A DNA stretch of 64,000 nt from NCBI RefSeq assembly GCF_900112525.1, contig NZ_FOMD01000001.1, positions 558,001 through 622,000 of the forward strand, given 5' to 3'. The notes beneath the pieces are model-generated. The model was not told the origin of the DNA. It saw only the letters and a list, made by a program, of their open reading frames with translations, and did no database searches. Within the stretch, counting starts at the first letter, position 1. Every line of letters starts with the position of its first letter. This DNA comes from Klenkia taihuensis (GTDB lineage Bacteria > Actinomycetota > Actinomycetes > Mycobacteriales > Geodermatophilaceae). Made by a program: the position numbers and the translations under genes. This document shows positions 8,583 through 17,089 of the stretch, one piece after another.

Positions 8583-9325
8583 GACGAGAGCCCGGTGATC
8601 ATGCCGATGACCTCGTTCTTGTCGGTCCCCGCGGTGGGCCGGGTGCCCACCTGGGTGCCGCGGCGCAGCACGGTCACCCGGTCGGCGATGCGGAAGACCT
8701 GGTCCAGGTTGTGCGACACGATCAGCACGGCTGCCCCCCGCTGCTTGAGCTTGAGGATGACCTCCTCCACCTTGGCCGTCTCGGCCACGCCGAGGGCTGC
8801 TGTGGGCTCGTCCATCAGCACCAGGCCCGAGGCCCAGTGGGTGGCCCGGGCGATCGCGATGCCCTGCCGCTGCCCGCCCGAGAGGTCGCCGAGCAGGGCC
8901 CGGGCCGAGGGGATGCGGACGTCGAGGTCGTCGACCAGCTGCTGGGTCTGGCGGGCCATCTCCTTGCGGTCGAGCACCCGCAGTGGGCCCCGGCGCAGCT
9001 CCCGGCCGAGGAAGAGGTTCATGTAGACCGGCTGCAGGTCCACCAGCGCGAGGTCCTGGTAGACGACCTCGACGCCCTTGGCGCGGGCGTCGGCGGCGTC
9101 GCGGAAGGTGACCTGCTCGCCGTTGATCTCGATGCTGCCCTCGCTGGGCTGGTAGAGCCCCGAGATGATCTTCACCAGGGTGGACTTGCCCGCCCCGTTG
9201 TCGCCGACCAGCGCCACGATCTCACCGGGGGCGACCTCCAGGTCGAAGCGCTGGATGGCGGTCACGCCGCCGAAGTGCTTGCTGACGCCCTCGAGGCGGA
9301 GGGGTGCTGCGGTCGTGGTGGTCAT
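8579..9325 (-). CDS. ABC transporter ATP-binding protein, sugar type
   Basis: 248-residue single nucleotide-binding domain. Walker A is GDNGAGKST near residue 41, the Q-loop is VYQDLALVD, the signature is DLSGGQRQG near 148 and Walker B with the catalytic Glu is LVLMDEPTA near 168, with the switch His in VSHNLD. It resembles the half-size ATPases of the ribose/fructose importer group (FrcA-like) rather than the double-domain RbsA. It works with the permease and binding protein encoded upstream; two copies would be needed per transporter. Its start overlaps the YhfX-like gene stop by 4 bases. Confidence 0.93.
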   Translation of the reverse strand: MTTTTAAPLRLEGVSKHFGGVTAIQRFDLEVAPGEIVALVGDNGAGKSTLVKIISGLYQPSEGSIEINGEQVTFRDAADARAKGVEVVYQDLALVDLQPVYMNLFLGRELRRGPLRVLDRKEMARQTQQLVDDLDVRIPSARALLGDLSGGQRQGIAIARATHWASGLVLMDEPTAALGVAETAKVEEVILKLKQRGAAVLIVSHNLDQVFRIADRVTVLRRGTQVGTRPTAGTDKNEVIGMITGLSS

Positions 9326-10545
9326 GACGGCCTTCCGGTTCCCAGGGCTGCGGTGACGGTGAGGGGGGCGGACCCGTCGGCCGCCCAGATGCCGGCCAGC
9401 TCGGGCCGGCCGGTGGACAGGCCGCGGATGCCCGCGGTGAGCGCCCGGGTGACGAACACCTGGGGTCGGAAGCCGAAGAGCACGGTGTCGCCGGGGCGCG
9501 CCCGGCCGGCCGCCCCCGGGACGACGGCGTAGTAGTCGATGGCCGAGGGCGCCGGCATCTCGACGTCCAGCTCGGCGGCGTCGGCCACGTCGACGTCGTC
9601 GCCCAGCACGAGCGCCCGGGTCGGCACGTCACCGAGCACGGGGTCGACGTAGAGCCCGCCGCCGAAGACGTACGCGTCGCCGTCCCAGGTGTGCGAGACC
9701 TCCGAGAGGTAGACGATCGCGGGGTCCTCGACCAGGTCCTGCACCGCGTGCAGCGGCGTGGTGCCGGTCAGCCCGTGGCCGGGCTCGACCTGCGTGGCCC
9801 CGGCCTCGGCCAGCGTCTGCAGCACCGACACCGAGGTGGTGCCGGGGGCGTTGAGCTCGACGTCGGTGCGGCCGGCGGCCAGGAGGGCCCGCTTGACCCG
9901 GGTGAGCGTGCCCAGGTTGGGCGTCGAGCGCGCCGTGCCCGACCCCGGGTCGAACAGGGTGGCCGGGAAGCTGGTGACGCCGGCGAACCGTGCACCGGGC
10001 AGGCCGTCGACGAGGTCGGCCAGCGCGGCGACGTCCTCGGGGGCGATCCCGCCCTCGTGGCCCCGGTAGAAGCGGTCGCCGGGAGCGGCGACCCGGATCA
10101 GCAGGTCCTGCACCCGCCCTGCCCGCTCGGCCGCCGCAGCGGCCTCCCGGGCCTTGGCCTCGGAGAAGACCGTCCAGAAGGACGGCTCCAGTGCGGCGGC
10201 GTCGTCCGCCGAGTGCCGCGGGATCTGCACCAGGTGGCCGAGGTGGCCGATGCCCAGACCGCCGGCTGCGGCGGCGACCGCGCACTCCAGGTCGACCCCG
10301 ACGGCGTGGCTGATGCCGCCGGCGGCGATGGCCCGGGACGCGTCGGGGTTGCGGCCGATCTGCTTGGTCATCGCGAACGGTGTCAGGCCCAGACGCTGCG
10401 CCTCGGCGGTGACCGCCGCTGCGTTGCGCTCGACCGCGTCGAGGTCGAGCACGTAGGTGTTGGGCGGCAGCACACCGGCCCGGTGGAAGGCGTGGGCCGC
10501 GCGCAGCAGCGGGACCGCGCGCCGGCGGAGGAGGGGGAGGAACAC
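9322..10545 (-). CDS. YhfX-like PLP-dependent alanine racemase-family protein
   Basis: 407-residue protein with a fold-type III PLP barrel. TYVLDLDAVERNA near residue 30 and the PLP lysine in FAMTKQIGR near 60 mark the racemase-like N-terminal domain, and the C-terminal beta domain follows. The long insertions and the YLSEVSHTWDGDAYVFGGG block resemble the uncharacterised YhfX group of enterobacteria. In E. coli yhfX lies near a phosphotriesterase-homology gene, and here such a gene is again in the operon, so the pairing recurs. The gap to the permease gene is 3 bases. The reaction is unknown; racemase or aldolase chemistry on an amino compound is plausible. Confidence 0.8.
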   Translation of the reverse strand: MFLPLLRRRAVPLLRAAHAFHRAGVLPPNTYVLDLDAVERNAAAVTAEAQRLGLTPFAMTKQIGRNPDASRAIAAGGISHAVGVDLECAVAAAAGGLGIGHLGHLVQIPRHSADDAAALEPSFWTVFSEAKAREAAAAAERAGRVQDLLIRVAAPGDRFYRGHEGGIAPEDVAALADLVDGLPGARFAGVTSFPATLFDPGSGTARSTPNLGTLTRVKRALLAAGRTDVELNAPGTTSVSVLQTLAEAGATQVEPGHGLTGTTPLHAVQDLVEDPAIVYLSEVSHTWDGDAYVFGGGLYVDPVLGDVPTRALVLGDDVDVADAAELDVEMPAPSAIDYYAVVPGAAGRARPGDTVLFGFRPQVFVTRALTAGIRGLSTGRPELAGIWAADGSAPLTVTAALGTGRPS

Positions 10546-10548
10546 GGG

Positions 10549-11529
10549 TCAGCCCTGCTTCTTGCCGCGGAGGGACAGGGAAACCGCCAGCAGGATGATG
10601 ATCCCGCGGACGATCATCTGCTGGGACACGTTGAGCCCGGCCAGGATCAGGCCGTTGTTGATCATGCTGATGAGCAGAGAGCCGATCAGGGCGCCGACCA
10701 TCGAGCCCTTGCCGCCGGTCAACGCCGTGCCGCCCACGATGACCGCGGCCAGCACGGAGAGCAGGTCGCTCTCGCCGAGGGTGTAGCGGGCGCCCTGGAG
10801 GCGGCCGGAGTAGAGCAGCGCGGCCATCGCGGCGGTCATCCCGCTGAGCACGAACACCCACATCCGCACCCGGTCGACCCGCACGCCGCTGACGCGGGCC
10901 GCGGGCGTGTTGTTGCCGACGGCGAGCACGTGCGCGCCGAAGCGGCGCTGGCGCAGCAGGTGCGCGCCCACGATCGTCACCACGACGGTCCACCAGATGA
11001 TGGTGGGGACACCGAGCAGGTCGCCCCCGCCGAAGATCCACACGAACGCGTCGTCGGTGACCGGCACCGACTGCAGGTCGGTGAGCTGGCGGGCGATGCC
11101 GGTGACCAGCCCCATCGAGGCGAGCGTGACCAGGAACGACGGCAGCCGGACGTAGGTCACGAAGACCCCGTTGACCGCGCCGACCGCGGCGCCGACCGCG
11201 AGCCCGGCCGCTGCCCCCAGCAGCCAGTTGCCGGTGGACTCCAGCACCAGTGCGGCGCCCAGGGAGGCCAGCGCGACCGTCGAGCCGATCGACAGGTCGA
11301 TCTCACCGGTGCTCAGCACGAAGACGGCCCCGACCGCCATGATCGCGATCGGCGCGGCCTGGATCACGACGTTGGTCAGGTTGGTCGGCGTCAGGAAGTA
11401 CTGCGACTGGGTGACGGCGAAGAACAGGAAGGTCAGGACGAAGCCGACGTAGACGACGCTCGCGCGCCAGTCGACCGCCGGCAGCCTCCGGGTCGTGCCC
11501 TCGCGGGTGTCGGTGTCGGTGGTGCTCAT
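10549..11529 (-). CDS. ribose-type ABC transporter permease
   Basis: 326-residue integral membrane protein of the RbsC/branched permease family (BPD_transp_2). About eight to ten hydrophobic segments are visible, and AVGAVFVLSTGEIDLSIGS near residue 65 and VIVGGTALTGGKGSM near 262 are characteristic of this family. The ATG start overlaps the ROK kinase stop (ATGA), so it is translationally coupled. It forms the channel of the importer with the half-size ATPase and the lipoprotein binding protein of the same operon. Confidence 0.95.
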   Translation of the reverse strand: MSTTDTDTREGTTRRLPAVDWRASVVYVGFVLTFLFFAVTQSQYFLTPTNLTNVVIQAAPIAIMAVGAVFVLSTGEIDLSIGSTVALASLGAALVLESTGNWLLGAAAGLAVGAAVGAVNGVFVTYVRLPSFLVTLASMGLVTGIARQLTDLQSVPVTDDAFVWIFGGGDLLGVPTIIWWTVVVTIVGAHLLRQRRFGAHVLAVGNNTPAARVSGVRVDRVRMWVFVLSGMTAAMAALLYSGRLQGARYTLGESDLLSVLAAVIVGGTALTGGKGSMVGALIGSLLISMINNGLILAGLNVSQQMIVRGIIILLAVSLSLRGKKQG

Positions 11530-12440
11530 CGGGTTCCTTCCAGGGCGGGTCCGGGGGCGTGCGCGCGGGCGAGGTGGATGGCCCCGAGGACGGGGGCCTG
11601 CGGGCCGAGGGTGCTGGCCTGGACGGCGAGGTCGGCGGCGCCGAGCTCGCCGAGGGTGCGTCGCAGCGGGGGGAGGAGCTCCGGCCGGGACCCGATGCCG
11701 CCGGTCAGCACGACGACCTCGGGGTCCAGGACGGCGCGGACGGCGACCAGGGCCAGGGCCAACCAGTGGGCGTGCTCGGCGACGGCGTGCGCGGCGGCCC
11801 GGTCGCGCGCGGCCGCGTCGAAGATCTCCGTCGCCGTCCAGCTGCGTCCGTCGCCGGCACGCGGCGGGACCCGGCCGGCCAGCACGTCGCCGGCCACCGC
11901 CTCCTCGAGCGGACCGCGCCGGTGGTGGGCGGGGTCGAAGGGGTCGGTGCCCAGCGGCAGGAAGCCGATCTCGCCGGCTGCGCCGCGGGCTCCGCGCACC
12001 AGCCGGCGGTCGACCACGACCCCCATGCCGATCCCGGTGCCGGAGGCGACGACCACGAAGGAGTCGTGCCGGGTGCCCACGCCGTGGTGCAGCTCGCCGA
12101 GCGCGGCGACGTTGACGTCGTTCTCCAGCACCACCGGGTGGCCGAGGTGGCGGGCCAGGTCGGGGCCGAAGGACGCGCCGGTCGGCAGGTCGAGGTTGGG
12201 GTGCAGGTCGAACCCGTCGTCCTCGGCCGCACCCGCCCCGCCGACGGCGGTCACCTCGACCGCGGACAGCGGTACACCCACCTCGCGGACGAGGGCGTGC
12301 TCGACCTCCAGGATGCGGCCCGCAAGGTCGCCGTGGGTGGGCACGCGGGTCTCGGCCAGCAGGGCGCCGTCCGGGCCGGAGATCCCGGCGTGGATCTTCG
12401 TGCCGCCGAGGTCGACGCCGACCACGTAGCCGGCGCTCAC
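11526..12440 (-). CDS. ROK-family sugar kinase
   Basis: 304-residue kinase with the phosphate-binding motif GVDLGGTKIHAG at the N-terminus, ENDVNVAALGE near residue 104 containing the catalytic Asp, and GTGIGMGVVVD near 130. The Cys-rich zinc motif that many ROK kinases carry after the catalytic domain is missing: the segment reads LPLGTDPFDP with no cysteines. GTG start overlapping the stop of the hydrolase gene. It probably phosphorylates the sugar or amino-sugar brought in by the importer before the SIS protein acts. Confidence 0.9.
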   Translation of the reverse strand: MSAGYVVGVDLGGTKIHAGISGPDGALLAETRVPTHGDLAGRILEVEHALVREVGVPLSAVEVTAVGGAGAAEDDGFDLHPNLDLPTGASFGPDLARHLGHPVVLENDVNVAALGELHHGVGTRHDSFVVVASGTGIGMGVVVDRRLVRGARGAAGEIGFLPLGTDPFDPAHHRRGPLEEAVAGDVLAGRVPPRAGDGRSWTATEIFDAAARDRAAAHAVAEHAHWLALALVAVRAVLDPEVVVLTGGIGSRPELLPPLRRTLGELGAADLAVQASTLGPQAPVLGAIHLARAHAPGPALEGTR

Positions 12441-13450
12441 GCGGCGACCGCCAGCAGCCGGGCCGGGGTGTGCCGGAGGAGCTGCTCGACCTGCTCGTCG
12501 GTGACGCCGCGGTCGGTGAGCATGGGCACGAAGACGTCGGCGAGGTAGCGGTAGCCGGCGGTGCCGTGGGTGCCGGCGTTCATCCACGCCTCGGCGCCGG
12601 TGAGGTCCTGGGCGAGCACGACGCGGTCGCCGAACCCGTCGGCCACCAGCCCGGCGACGAGGTCGGCGCGGCCGGCGTCGGAGCGGTGGAAGCAGCGCTT
12701 GGCGAACTCGCCGTCGGCGCGGCCGGTCTGCGGCGGGCCGAGGAAGAACTCCCACTCCTGCTTGCCGATGGTGTCCACGGCGACGCAGGCACCGGTGGCC
12801 AGCACACGGCGCGGCAGGTCGGGGTCCAGTTGGGTGTCGAGGTGCCCGACGACGACACGGGACGGGTCCAGGCCCTCCGCCACGAGGAGGTCGACCTGGT
12901 CGAGGGCCAGGGTGCCGTGCGTGGTGTGGGTCATGAGGGCCGTGCCGGTGCGCAGCGCGGCGCGGGCCGAGGCGCGGAGGGCGCGCTCCTCGAAGGCGGA
13001 CATCTCGCCCAGGCCGGTGGCCTGCTCGCCGAGGACGCCGGCCCGGATGCCGGTGCCGCCGAAGCCGGTGGTGAGGTCGGCGACCAGCCGGTCGGTCAGC
13101 TGCTCGACGGTCGCCTCGCGGGCCCAGGCCGGAGCCCAGGACTCCAGGTAGAGGGCGGTGCCGCTGACCACGTGCAGGCCGCTGCGCCGGGAGACCTCGG
13201 CCAGCAGGGCCACGTTCTCGCCGTCGGCGTCGCGGCCCACCACGCCGTAGGGGGAGAGGTCGACGACGGTGCCGAACCCGCGGTCGGCGAGGCCGCGCAG
13301 CGCGTGCACGGCGAGCTCGACCGGGTCGCCCAGCGGGGCGTCGTCGGCGGTCCACGGACCGGGGGAGAGGGAGAGCAGGTGCTCGTGCGGCATGACGCGG
13401 CCGAGCTCGTCGGCCGGCACCGGGCCGAGGACGGTCTGTACGTGGGGCAT
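12437..13450 (-). CDS. phosphotriesterase-family metal hydrolase (PHP/lactonase-like)
   Basis: 337-residue amidohydrolase-superfamily barrel. Metal ligands are visible in order: HEH in VMPHEHLL near residue 24, Glu in AGVLGEQ near 150, His in THTTHG near 180, His in VVGHLDTQ near 208 and Asp in LAQDLTG near 278. A Glu in place of the carboxylated Lys is seen in the phosphotriesterase-homology protein group, which contains lactonases. ATG start, second gene of the operon. It may hydrolyse a lactone or a phosphodiester formed from the imported substrate; organophosphate activity should not be assumed. Confidence 0.87.
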   Translation of the reverse strand: MPHVQTVLGPVPADELGRVMPHEHLLSLSPGPWTADDAPLGDPVELAVHALRGLADRGFGTVVDLSPYGVVGRDADGENVALLAEVSRRSGLHVVSGTALYLESWAPAWAREATVEQLTDRLVADLTTGFGGTGIRAGVLGEQATGLGEMSAFEERALRASARAALRTGTALMTHTTHGTLALDQVDLLVAEGLDPSRVVVGHLDTQLDPDLPRRVLATGACVAVDTIGKQEWEFFLGPPQTGRADGEFAKRCFHRSDAGRADLVAGLVADGFGDRVVLAQDLTGAEAWMNAGTHGTAGYRYLADVFVPMLTDRGVTDEQVEQLLRHTPARLLAVAA

Positions 13451-13470
13451 GGGGTCCCTGCCTGTGGGGG

Positions 13471-13496
13471 TGGGGCGGCCCGGGCGGGCCGCCCCA
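13471..13496. promoter_or_regulatory. perfect stem-loop after the binding-protein gene
   Basis: TGGGGCGGCCC and GGGCCGCCCCA form an uninterrupted 11-bp stem with a 4-base loop, between the binding-protein stop (13504) and the hydrolase start (13450). Hairpins at this place in ABC operons commonly block 3' decay or partly terminate, so that binding protein is made in excess. Confidence 0.55.
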
Positions 13497-13503
13497 CCGG
13501 CGA

Positions 13504-14622
13504 TCAGTTGACGCTGTCGGGCAGGTCGGTGCCGTAGTCCTCGCGCCAGGCGTCCTCGAGGTTGTCGGTGGTCACCTTGACCGGCGGCGAGGCCACCAGT
13601 GCCGGGGCCTCCTTGTCCAGCACGCCGTAGGCGGCGGCCAGGGCCAGGCCGCGGCCGATGTCGATCGAGCCGTTGCCGACCAGGCCGACGACGTTGCCGC
13701 CGTCGACCATGTCCGCGGCGAGGGTGGCGTCCAGGTCGTTGGTCACGACCTTGATGTCCGAGCGGCCGGCGTTGCGCAGCGCCGAGACGACACCCTGGGC
13801 GGCGGTGGCCCAGGAGACGTAGATGCCGGTGATGTTCGGGTTGCGGGCGATCATCGCCTGCGCGATCTCCTCGGTGCGCGCCTCGTCGGCGAAGCCCTCC
13901 TCGGCCACGATCTCCATGCCGGGGTACTCGTAGCCCAGCCAGTTGCGGAAGGCCTCGTCGCGCTGGTTGGTGAACCAGAAGTCCGCGTCGTGGTAGATGT
14001 AGCCGACCTGCCCGGAGCCGTCGAGCGCGTCGCCCAGGATCTCCGCGTTCGCCCGCCCGGCCTCGGTCAGCGACTCGGTGACGATGGAGACGAACTGGTC
14101 GCCCGCGGTGTAGCCGGCCGGCGGCGTGGTCATGACGACCAGGGTCTTGCCGGCGTCGACGGCGGGCTGGAAGGCCGCTGCGGCCGAGGTCGGGTCGACC
14201 GCGATGGTCACGATGATGTCGGGGTCCAGGGCCAGCACGCTCTGCACGTTGTTGGCCTGGGTGGCGGCGTCGAAGTCGGCCTGGGTGCTCGCGACGACGT
14301 CGATGCCGAGGTCCTCGAACTCCTGGCGGGCGCCGTCCTCGACGGCGGAGACGAACTCCGACGACGTGTGCCACACGAAGGCCGCGGTGTAGGAGCCGCC
14401 GCGGACGGTGGCCTCCTCCTCGTCGGTGAGCGACAGCTCGTCGAGGTCCCCGGGCTGCTCCCCGTTGGGACCCTGGAACTCCAGGCTCGGCTCGCTCGCC
14501 GGTGCGGCGTCGCTCGACGAGGACGGGGTGTCGCCACCGCCGGAGCAGGCGCTGAGGGCCAGGGTCGTGCCGACGAGCGCGGCGGCCAGGGGCCGCAGCC
14601 GCCGGGAACGGGAGAGCTGCAT
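13504..14622 (-). CDS. sugar ABC transporter substrate-binding lipoprotein
   Basis: 372-residue extracytoplasmic binding protein of the RbsB/periplasmic-binding-protein-4 type. An N-terminal signal ends in the lipobox LSAC with Cys26 as the lipidation site, followed by a low-complexity Gly/Ser linker. The mature part shows the two-lobe pattern, with DIIVTIAVDPTSA, LVVMTTPPAGY and ITGIYVSWATAAQG segments. I chose ATG at 14622, which is followed directly by the signal peptide and has GAGAGG about 7 bases upstream. First gene of the operon, with a dyad element in its promoter region. The ligand is not known. Confidence 0.92.
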   Translation of the reverse strand: MQLSRSRRLRPLAAALVGTTLALSACSGGGDTPSSSSDAAPASEPSLEFQGPNGEQPGDLDELSLTDEEEATVRGGSYTAAFVWHTSSEFVSAVEDGARQEFEDLGIDVVASTQADFDAATQANNVQSVLALDPDIIVTIAVDPTSAAAAFQPAVDAGKTLVVMTTPPAGYTAGDQFVSIVTESLTEAGRANAEILGDALDGSGQVGYIYHDADFWFTNQRDEAFRNWLGYEYPGMEIVAEEGFADEARTEEIAQAMIARNPNITGIYVSWATAAQGVVSALRNAGRSDIKVVTNDLDATLAADMVDGGNVVGLVGNGSIDIGRGLALAAAYGVLDKEAPALVASPPVKVTTDNLEDAWREDYGTDLPDSVN

Positions 14623-14663
14623 GGGGGACCTCTCGAAGGGGTGTGCTGGGTGGTGCTGCGGAG

Positions 14664-14686
14664 TTTGCTTTCTGCTCGCAAGCAAA
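14664..14686. promoter_or_regulatory. predicted operator of the ROK repressor
   Basis: Inverted repeat TTTGCTT-N9-AAGCAAA, in an unusually A/T-rich patch between the binding-protein gene and the divergent ROK repressor gene. TTxGC-type arms with long spacers are common for NagC/XylR-like repressors, so this is the best candidate for the operon's operator. Confidence 0.6.
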
Positions 14687-14787
14687 GTCAAGGTCGAATG
14701 TCGTAACGATCACGTTGCAGGCGGGTGCGACTAGGTGATCCGGGTCGATCCCGATACTTTTGCTCTCACATCGAGTGGAGTGGAGCC

Positions 14788-15924
14788 ATGACCGACCTGC
14801 GTGAGGCCAACCGTGGTGCCGTGCTGTCGGACCTGCTCGTGCACCGGCCGACCACCCGGACGGCCATCGCGCAGCGCACCGGGCTCTCGGCCGCGACCAT
14901 CTCCCGCGCGGTCGAGGTCCTGGTCGCCGACGGTGTCGTCCGCGAGGTGTCGGAGGTCGTGTCCGCCAACCGCGGTCGCCGCGCGGTCGCCCTCGACCTC
15001 GTGGGCGAGCGCAGCGTCGTGGCCGGCGTCGACCTCGGCGCCAGCACCACCCGTGTCGTGCTGGCCGACTTCGCCGGGGCCGAGCTGCGGCGGTGGGAGG
15101 AGCCGACCCGGAGCGACCTGCCGGCGGCGGCCCTGGCCGACTGGTTGGCCGGGATGGTGACCGGGCGGTCGGCCGGTCTCGGTGCCGGCCTGGCGGCGGT
15201 CTCGGTGGGCCTCCCGGGAGCGGTGGCCGAGTCGGGGGCGGTGTCGAACGCCCCGAACCTGCCCCAGGTGATGGACGCCGAGTTCACCTCCGGCCTGCGC
15301 CGGGCCGGCGCAGTCGGCATCCGGGTGGACAACGACGTCAACTACGCGCTGCTCGGCGAGCAGCGTCGCGGCGCCGCCGCCGACGCGGGGGACGCCGCGA
15401 TGGTCACCATCGGGGCGGGGCTCGGCGCCGCGCTGGCCATCGACGGCCGCATCCTGCACGGCCGGCACGGGCTGATCGGGGAGTTCGGGCAGCTCCCGGC
15501 CGGGCCCATGGGTACCCGGCTCGAGCACATGGTCACCGGCCCGGGCATCCTGCGCCGGGCGGAGGAGGCCGGAGTGCCGCTCGCCCGGCCGCAGGACCTC
15601 TTCGACGACGAGCACCGGCTCTCACCGCTGCGCACCCAGTTCGACCACGCACTGCAGATCGTGCTGACCGCGGTCGCGGTGGCCAGCGAGCCGGAGGTCG
15701 TCGTCCTCGGCGGGGGCATCGCCGAGTCGCTGGCCGGTGACCTGGACCGGTACCAGGCCACGCTCGGCGCCACGCTGCAGGTCGCGCCGCGGCTGGTGCC
15801 GGCAGCGCTGGGCTCGTTCTCCGGTGCGATCGGTGCCGCGATCGACGCCGTCCACTCCCTCTACGCCGACCTGGGGGCCGAGCCCGGCTTCGGGGGCGGC
15901 CACGGCCGCAGTGCTGCGTCCTGA
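14788..15924 (+). CDS. ROK-family transcriptional repressor
   Basis: 378-residue NagC/XylR-type regulator. The N-terminal winged helix (RTAIAQRTGLSAATISRAVE around residues 28-47) is followed by a ROK ligand domain with AGVDLGASTTRVVLAD near 80 and VDNDVNYALLGE near 180. The zinc-binding cysteines of classical ROK proteins are missing, as in the kinase of the adjacent operon. ATG start with GGAG 6 bases upstream. It is divergent from the importer operon and very probably represses it through the TTTGCTT dyad, released by a sugar or sugar phosphate. Confidence 0.92.
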   Translation: MTDLREANRGAVLSDLLVHRPTTRTAIAQRTGLSAATISRAVEVLVADGVVREVSEVVSANRGRRAVALDLVGERSVVAGVDLGASTTRVVLADFAGAELRRWEEPTRSDLPAAALADWLAGMVTGRSAGLGAGLAAVSVGLPGAVAESGAVSNAPNLPQVMDAEFTSGLRRAGAVGIRVDNDVNYALLGEQRRGAAADAGDAAMVTIGAGLGAALAIDGRILHGRHGLIGEFGQLPAGPMGTRLEHMVTGPGILRRAEEAGVPLARPQDLFDDEHRLSPLRTQFDHALQIVLTAVAVASEPEVVVLGGGIAESLAGDLDRYQATLGATLQVAPRLVPAALGSFSGAIGAAIDAVHSLYADLGAEPGFGGGHGRSAAS

Positions 15925-15964
15925 GCGGGTTCCCCGCACGGGCCCCCGGCACTACGGTGCCGGG

Positions 15965-17053
15965 ATGGCGGACCCGGACGACGGCTGGCGGACCCTCGAC
16001 GGCGACGTGACGGGCTGGTCCGCCACGCCCTCGCTGCGGGAGTCGGTGGAGCTGGCGCGCGTCGTGCTGGAGCAGGCGCCGGACGCCGCGCTCGACCTGC
16101 GGGCCACCGGCGTCCTGGTGCGGACCTCCGCCGCGCTGCCCGTGCTCGTCGACCCGGCCGGCCTGCAGCGGCTCGGCGTCGTCCTGGAGGCGGCGGACCC
16201 CGCCGCGGCGGCGGGCTTCTGGGGTCCGGTGCTCGGCCGGGCCGACCTCGTCGACCCGTTCCGGCGCGAGCCGTCGTTCCAGGTCGTCCCGTCGGGCGAG
16301 CACCGGCCGCTGCGGCAGCGGGCGCACCTGGACGTCGTCCGGCCGGCCGGCGTGGTCGAGCAGCTCGGGCTGGGCGAGGCGGGCGGCCCGTACGGGGTCC
16401 GGCACGCCGACCCGGAGGGCAACGAGGTCGACGTGGTGCCCGGCGGGCCGCTCGGCGAGGGCGCCGAGGACTGGCAGGCCGTGTTCAGCGCGATGGCCGT
16501 CTACCGGACGCCGGAGCCCGCCCGGCTGGCCGCGGCCGTCGCCGAGCTGGTCGGCGACCTGCCGCTGGGCATCGACCTCCGCCCGGGCCTGGTCGTGCTG
16601 GACAGCGGCAAGGACCAGTGGGAGGACGGCGTGGTCGCGCCCGCCGCCGACGTCCTCGCCGTCGCCTCCCGCATCCAGGCCGCCGCCCGCGACCTGGGCG
16701 CGGTGGCCGACCCGGCGGCGCCGGTGTTCGTGCAGCTGTTCCTGGACGCCGCCGACGTCCCTGCCGTGCAGGCGTTCTGGGCCGCGGCGCTGGGCTACGT
16801 CGCCGACCCCCGGCCAGGGCTCACCGAGATCCACGACCCGCGCCGGGTCGGCCCCGTCGTCGTGTTCCAGCCCCTGGACCCGGCCGAGGGGGACCGCCGT
16901 CGCCAGCGCAACCGCACCTCGTTCGTGCTCACCGTCCCGGCCGACGCCGTCGAGGAACGGCTCGCGACGGCCGAGGTCGCCGGGGGGCGGCTGCTGGGCG
17001 GCGGGCGGGTCGCCGACCCGGAGGGCAACGAGCTGGTCATCCGCGCCGGCTGA
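15965..17053 (+). CDS. tandem VOC/glyoxalase-like protein with a PCD-like N-terminus
   Basis: 362-residue protein with two glyoxalase-like modules. The first (about 68-160) ends in HADPEGNEVDVV and the second (about 255-362) ends in VADPEGNELVIRA, the recurring C-terminal VOC signature. The N-terminal 60 residues (GWSATPSLRESVELARVVL) look like the pterin-carbinolamine dehydratase fold that is often annotated in such fusions, but its catalytic histidines are not visible. The centre (about 165-250) is a diverged region. ATG start 40 bases after the ROK repressor stop. No substrate can be inferred. Confidence 0.75.
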   Translation: MADPDDGWRTLDGDVTGWSATPSLRESVELARVVLEQAPDAALDLRATGVLVRTSAALPVLVDPAGLQRLGVVLEAADPAAAAGFWGPVLGRADLVDPFRREPSFQVVPSGEHRPLRQRAHLDVVRPAGVVEQLGLGEAGGPYGVRHADPEGNEVDVVPGGPLGEGAEDWQAVFSAMAVYRTPEPARLAAAVAELVGDLPLGIDLRPGLVVLDSGKDQWEDGVVAPAADVLAVASRIQAAARDLGAVADPAAPVFVQLFLDAADVPAVQAFWAAALGYVADPRPGLTEIHDPRRVGPVVVFQPLDPAEGDRRRQRNRTSFVLTVPADAVEERLATAEVAGGRLLGGGRVADPEGNELVIRAG

Positions 17054-17089
17054 CCCTCGGGCGTCCCCGCGGGAACGCCGTCGCGCCTG

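Noticed and set aside
9691-12429. 912-codon plus-strand frame opposite the ABC operon
   Set aside because: Low-complexity Gly/Arg/Gln/Asp-rich translation and full overlap with four well-supported minus-strand genes.
12437-13450. Organophosphate-degrading phosphotriesterase
   Set aside because: The bridging residue seems to be a Glu as in the PHP/lactonase-like group and the operon context is sugar import, so only a family-level call is supported.
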